From the NCBI GenBank assembly GCA_039182715.1, contig JBCDBY010000295.1:1-5692 (forward strand): 5,692 nucleotides of DNA, written 5' to 3'. Shown here piece by piece: positions 4,991 through 5,692 of the stretch. Under the pieces are notes generated by a model, which was not told the origin of the DNA, did not search any database, and saw only the letters and a program-made list of their open reading frames with translations. Source of the DNA: JBCDBY01 sp039182715. Lineage in GTDB: Bacteria; Planctomycetota; PLA2. How positions within the stretch are numbered: position 1 is the stretch's first letter; each line of letters opens with the position of its first letter. Position numbers and translations under genes: made by a program.

Positions 4991-5011
4991 CGGCGGAGCG
5001 AGCATCGGGGC

Positions 5012-5062
5012 ATGGATCACGGCCGCGCGAATCGGGATGATGAACGCCGGACGGTGCGATGA
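5012..5062 (+). CDS. Possible 16-residue upstream peptide coupled to the response regulator
   Basis: An ATG at 5012 opens a 16-codon frame (MDHGRANRDDERRTVR) whose TGA overlaps the response-regulator ATG as ATGA (5059-5062). The peptide is highly charged and resembles nothing I know. GGGG lies 1 nt before the ATG and GGAG 13 nt before, both poorly spaced. Because the regulator has no good ribosome-binding site of its own, translational coupling is plausible, but a chance frame is equally possible. Confidence 0.25.
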   Translation: MDHGRANRDDERRTVR

Positions 5063-5692
5063 AGATTCTGGTCGTGGAAGACTCCGAGCGGCTCCGGCGC
5101 TCCCTGCGCATCGGGCTGCAGCGCTCGGGCTTCGCCGTCGAAGCGGTCGCGGACGGACGCGAGGCGCTCGACTACGCGCGGCACGGCACCTACGACGCCA
5201 TCGTGCTCGATCTGATGCTGCCCGGCATGGACGGCCTCACGCTGCTGCGCACCCTGCGCGAGGAGGGCCACCGCGTCCACGTCCTGATCCTGTCGGCCAA
5301 GGACCAGGTCGCCGAACGCGTCGAGGGACTGCGGCTCGGCGCCGACGACTACCTCACCAAGCCGTTCGCATTCGAGGAGTTGGTCGCGCGGCTGCGCGCG
5401 CTCGTCCGACGGCAGTACGGAACCAAGAGCCCGGTCCAGGAGGTCGGCGGCCTGACCGTCGATACCGCCGCCAGGTCCGTGCGCGTCGACGGAGACGAGC
5501 TCGCGGTCACGCGCAGCGAGTACATGGTGCTGGAGTATCTGCTGGCGCACCGTGGCGGCGTCGTCTCCAAGGCGGAGCTGCTCGATCACCTGCACGCCGG
5601 CGCGGACGGCGCCACCGAGAACGCGGTCGAGGTGATCGTGCACCAGCTCCGCCGCAAGCTGCGCGGGCACGGCATCGAGGACCTCATCCGGA
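5059..5692 (+). CDS. OmpR/PhoB-family response regulator (cut by window edge)
   Basis: This is a DNA-binding response regulator of a two-component system; 211 codons are present and the C-terminus runs past 5692. The receiver domain (about 2-115) has E7/D8, phospho-acceptor D51 in IVLDLMLPGMDG, S79 in LILSAKD, and K101 in YLTKPF. A winged-helix Trans_Reg_C domain follows (about 128 onward): LAVTRSEYMVLEYLLAHRGG, VVSKAELLDHL, and the recognition helix ENAVEVIVHQLRRKL. The wing is only beginning at the edge. The ATG at 5059 begins MKILVVEDS, the classical start. Only a weak GGACGG lies upstream, and a 16-codon frame overlaps the start. No partner kinase is visible; in this family it usually follows downstream, outside the window. 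The spacer upstream has paired 11-bp-period repeats that could be its operators. Confidence 0.94.
   Translation, partial: MKILVVEDSERLRRSLRIGLQRSGFAVEAVADGREALDYARHGTYDAIVLDLMLPGMDGLTLLRTLREEGHRVHVLILSAKDQVAERVEGLRLGADDYLTKPFAFEELVARLRALVRRQYGTKSPVQEVGGLTVDTAARSVRVDGDELAVTRSEYMVLEYLLAHRGGVVSKAELLDHLHAGADGATENAVEVIVHQLRRKLRGHGIEDLIR

Noticed and set aside
5017..5670. Minus-strand open frame opposite the response regulator
   Set aside because: It is antisense to a clear OmpR-family gene and has no known motif; a codon-bias shadow.

Overview
This GC-rich window (most third codon positions are G or C) is a bacterial chromosomal segment made up largely of housekeeping genes. It has two blocks of minus-strand genes, a plus-strand xerD between them, and a plus-strand regulator at the right edge. 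The zinc-ligand-poor TraR/DksA-like protein next to lspA, and the wording of both proteins, remind me of Planctomycetota. That assignment is from memory and tentative; another GC-rich lineage (Myxococcota, Acidobacteriota) is possible.

Layout, left to right. Positions 1-450 (minus) are the N-terminal 150 codons of secA, running off the left edge. Positions 556-1365 (minus) encode a two-part protein: an N-terminal domain I do not recognise and a C-terminal phospho-receiver domain. Positions 1362-1883 (minus) are lspA, the lipoprotein signal peptidase. Positions 1880-2293 (minus) are a TraR/DksA-family protein that has lost three of the four zinc cysteines. Transcription runs dksA-like -> lspA -> receiver protein -> probably secA. 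The first two junctions overlap by 4 nt (ATGA, TTGA), which indicates one translationally coupled operon. The 105-nt gap before secA holds two small hairpins and a weak promoter candidate.

A 69-bp divergent spacer (2294-2362) separates this operon from xerD (2363-3235, plus), a complete tyrosine recombinase with all six catalytic residues. xerD converges on a talC-type transaldolase gene (3355-3999, minus). Upstream of talC is a hairpin-rich non-coding stretch, then a secreted protein of unknown function with an FN3-like C-terminal half (4131-4901, minus).

The secreted-protein gene is divergent from an OmpR/PhoB-family response regulator (5059 to the right edge, plus). The spacer between them carries the most interesting signal in the window: two face-to-face sites, each a pair of hexamers in direct repeat at an 11-bp period (GCTGAG-N5-GCTGAG and, on the other strand, GCTTAG-N5-GCTGAG). 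This is the geometry expected of binding sites for this regulator family. One site sits where the -35 region of the secreted-protein gene should be. I infer a small local regulon: regulator, its operators, and a divergently expressed exported protein.

I see no mobile element, CRISPR array, tRNA or rRNA. The leads that deserve follow-up are the paired operator sites, the unknown domain fused to a C-terminal receiver, and the DksA-like protein without its zinc site.
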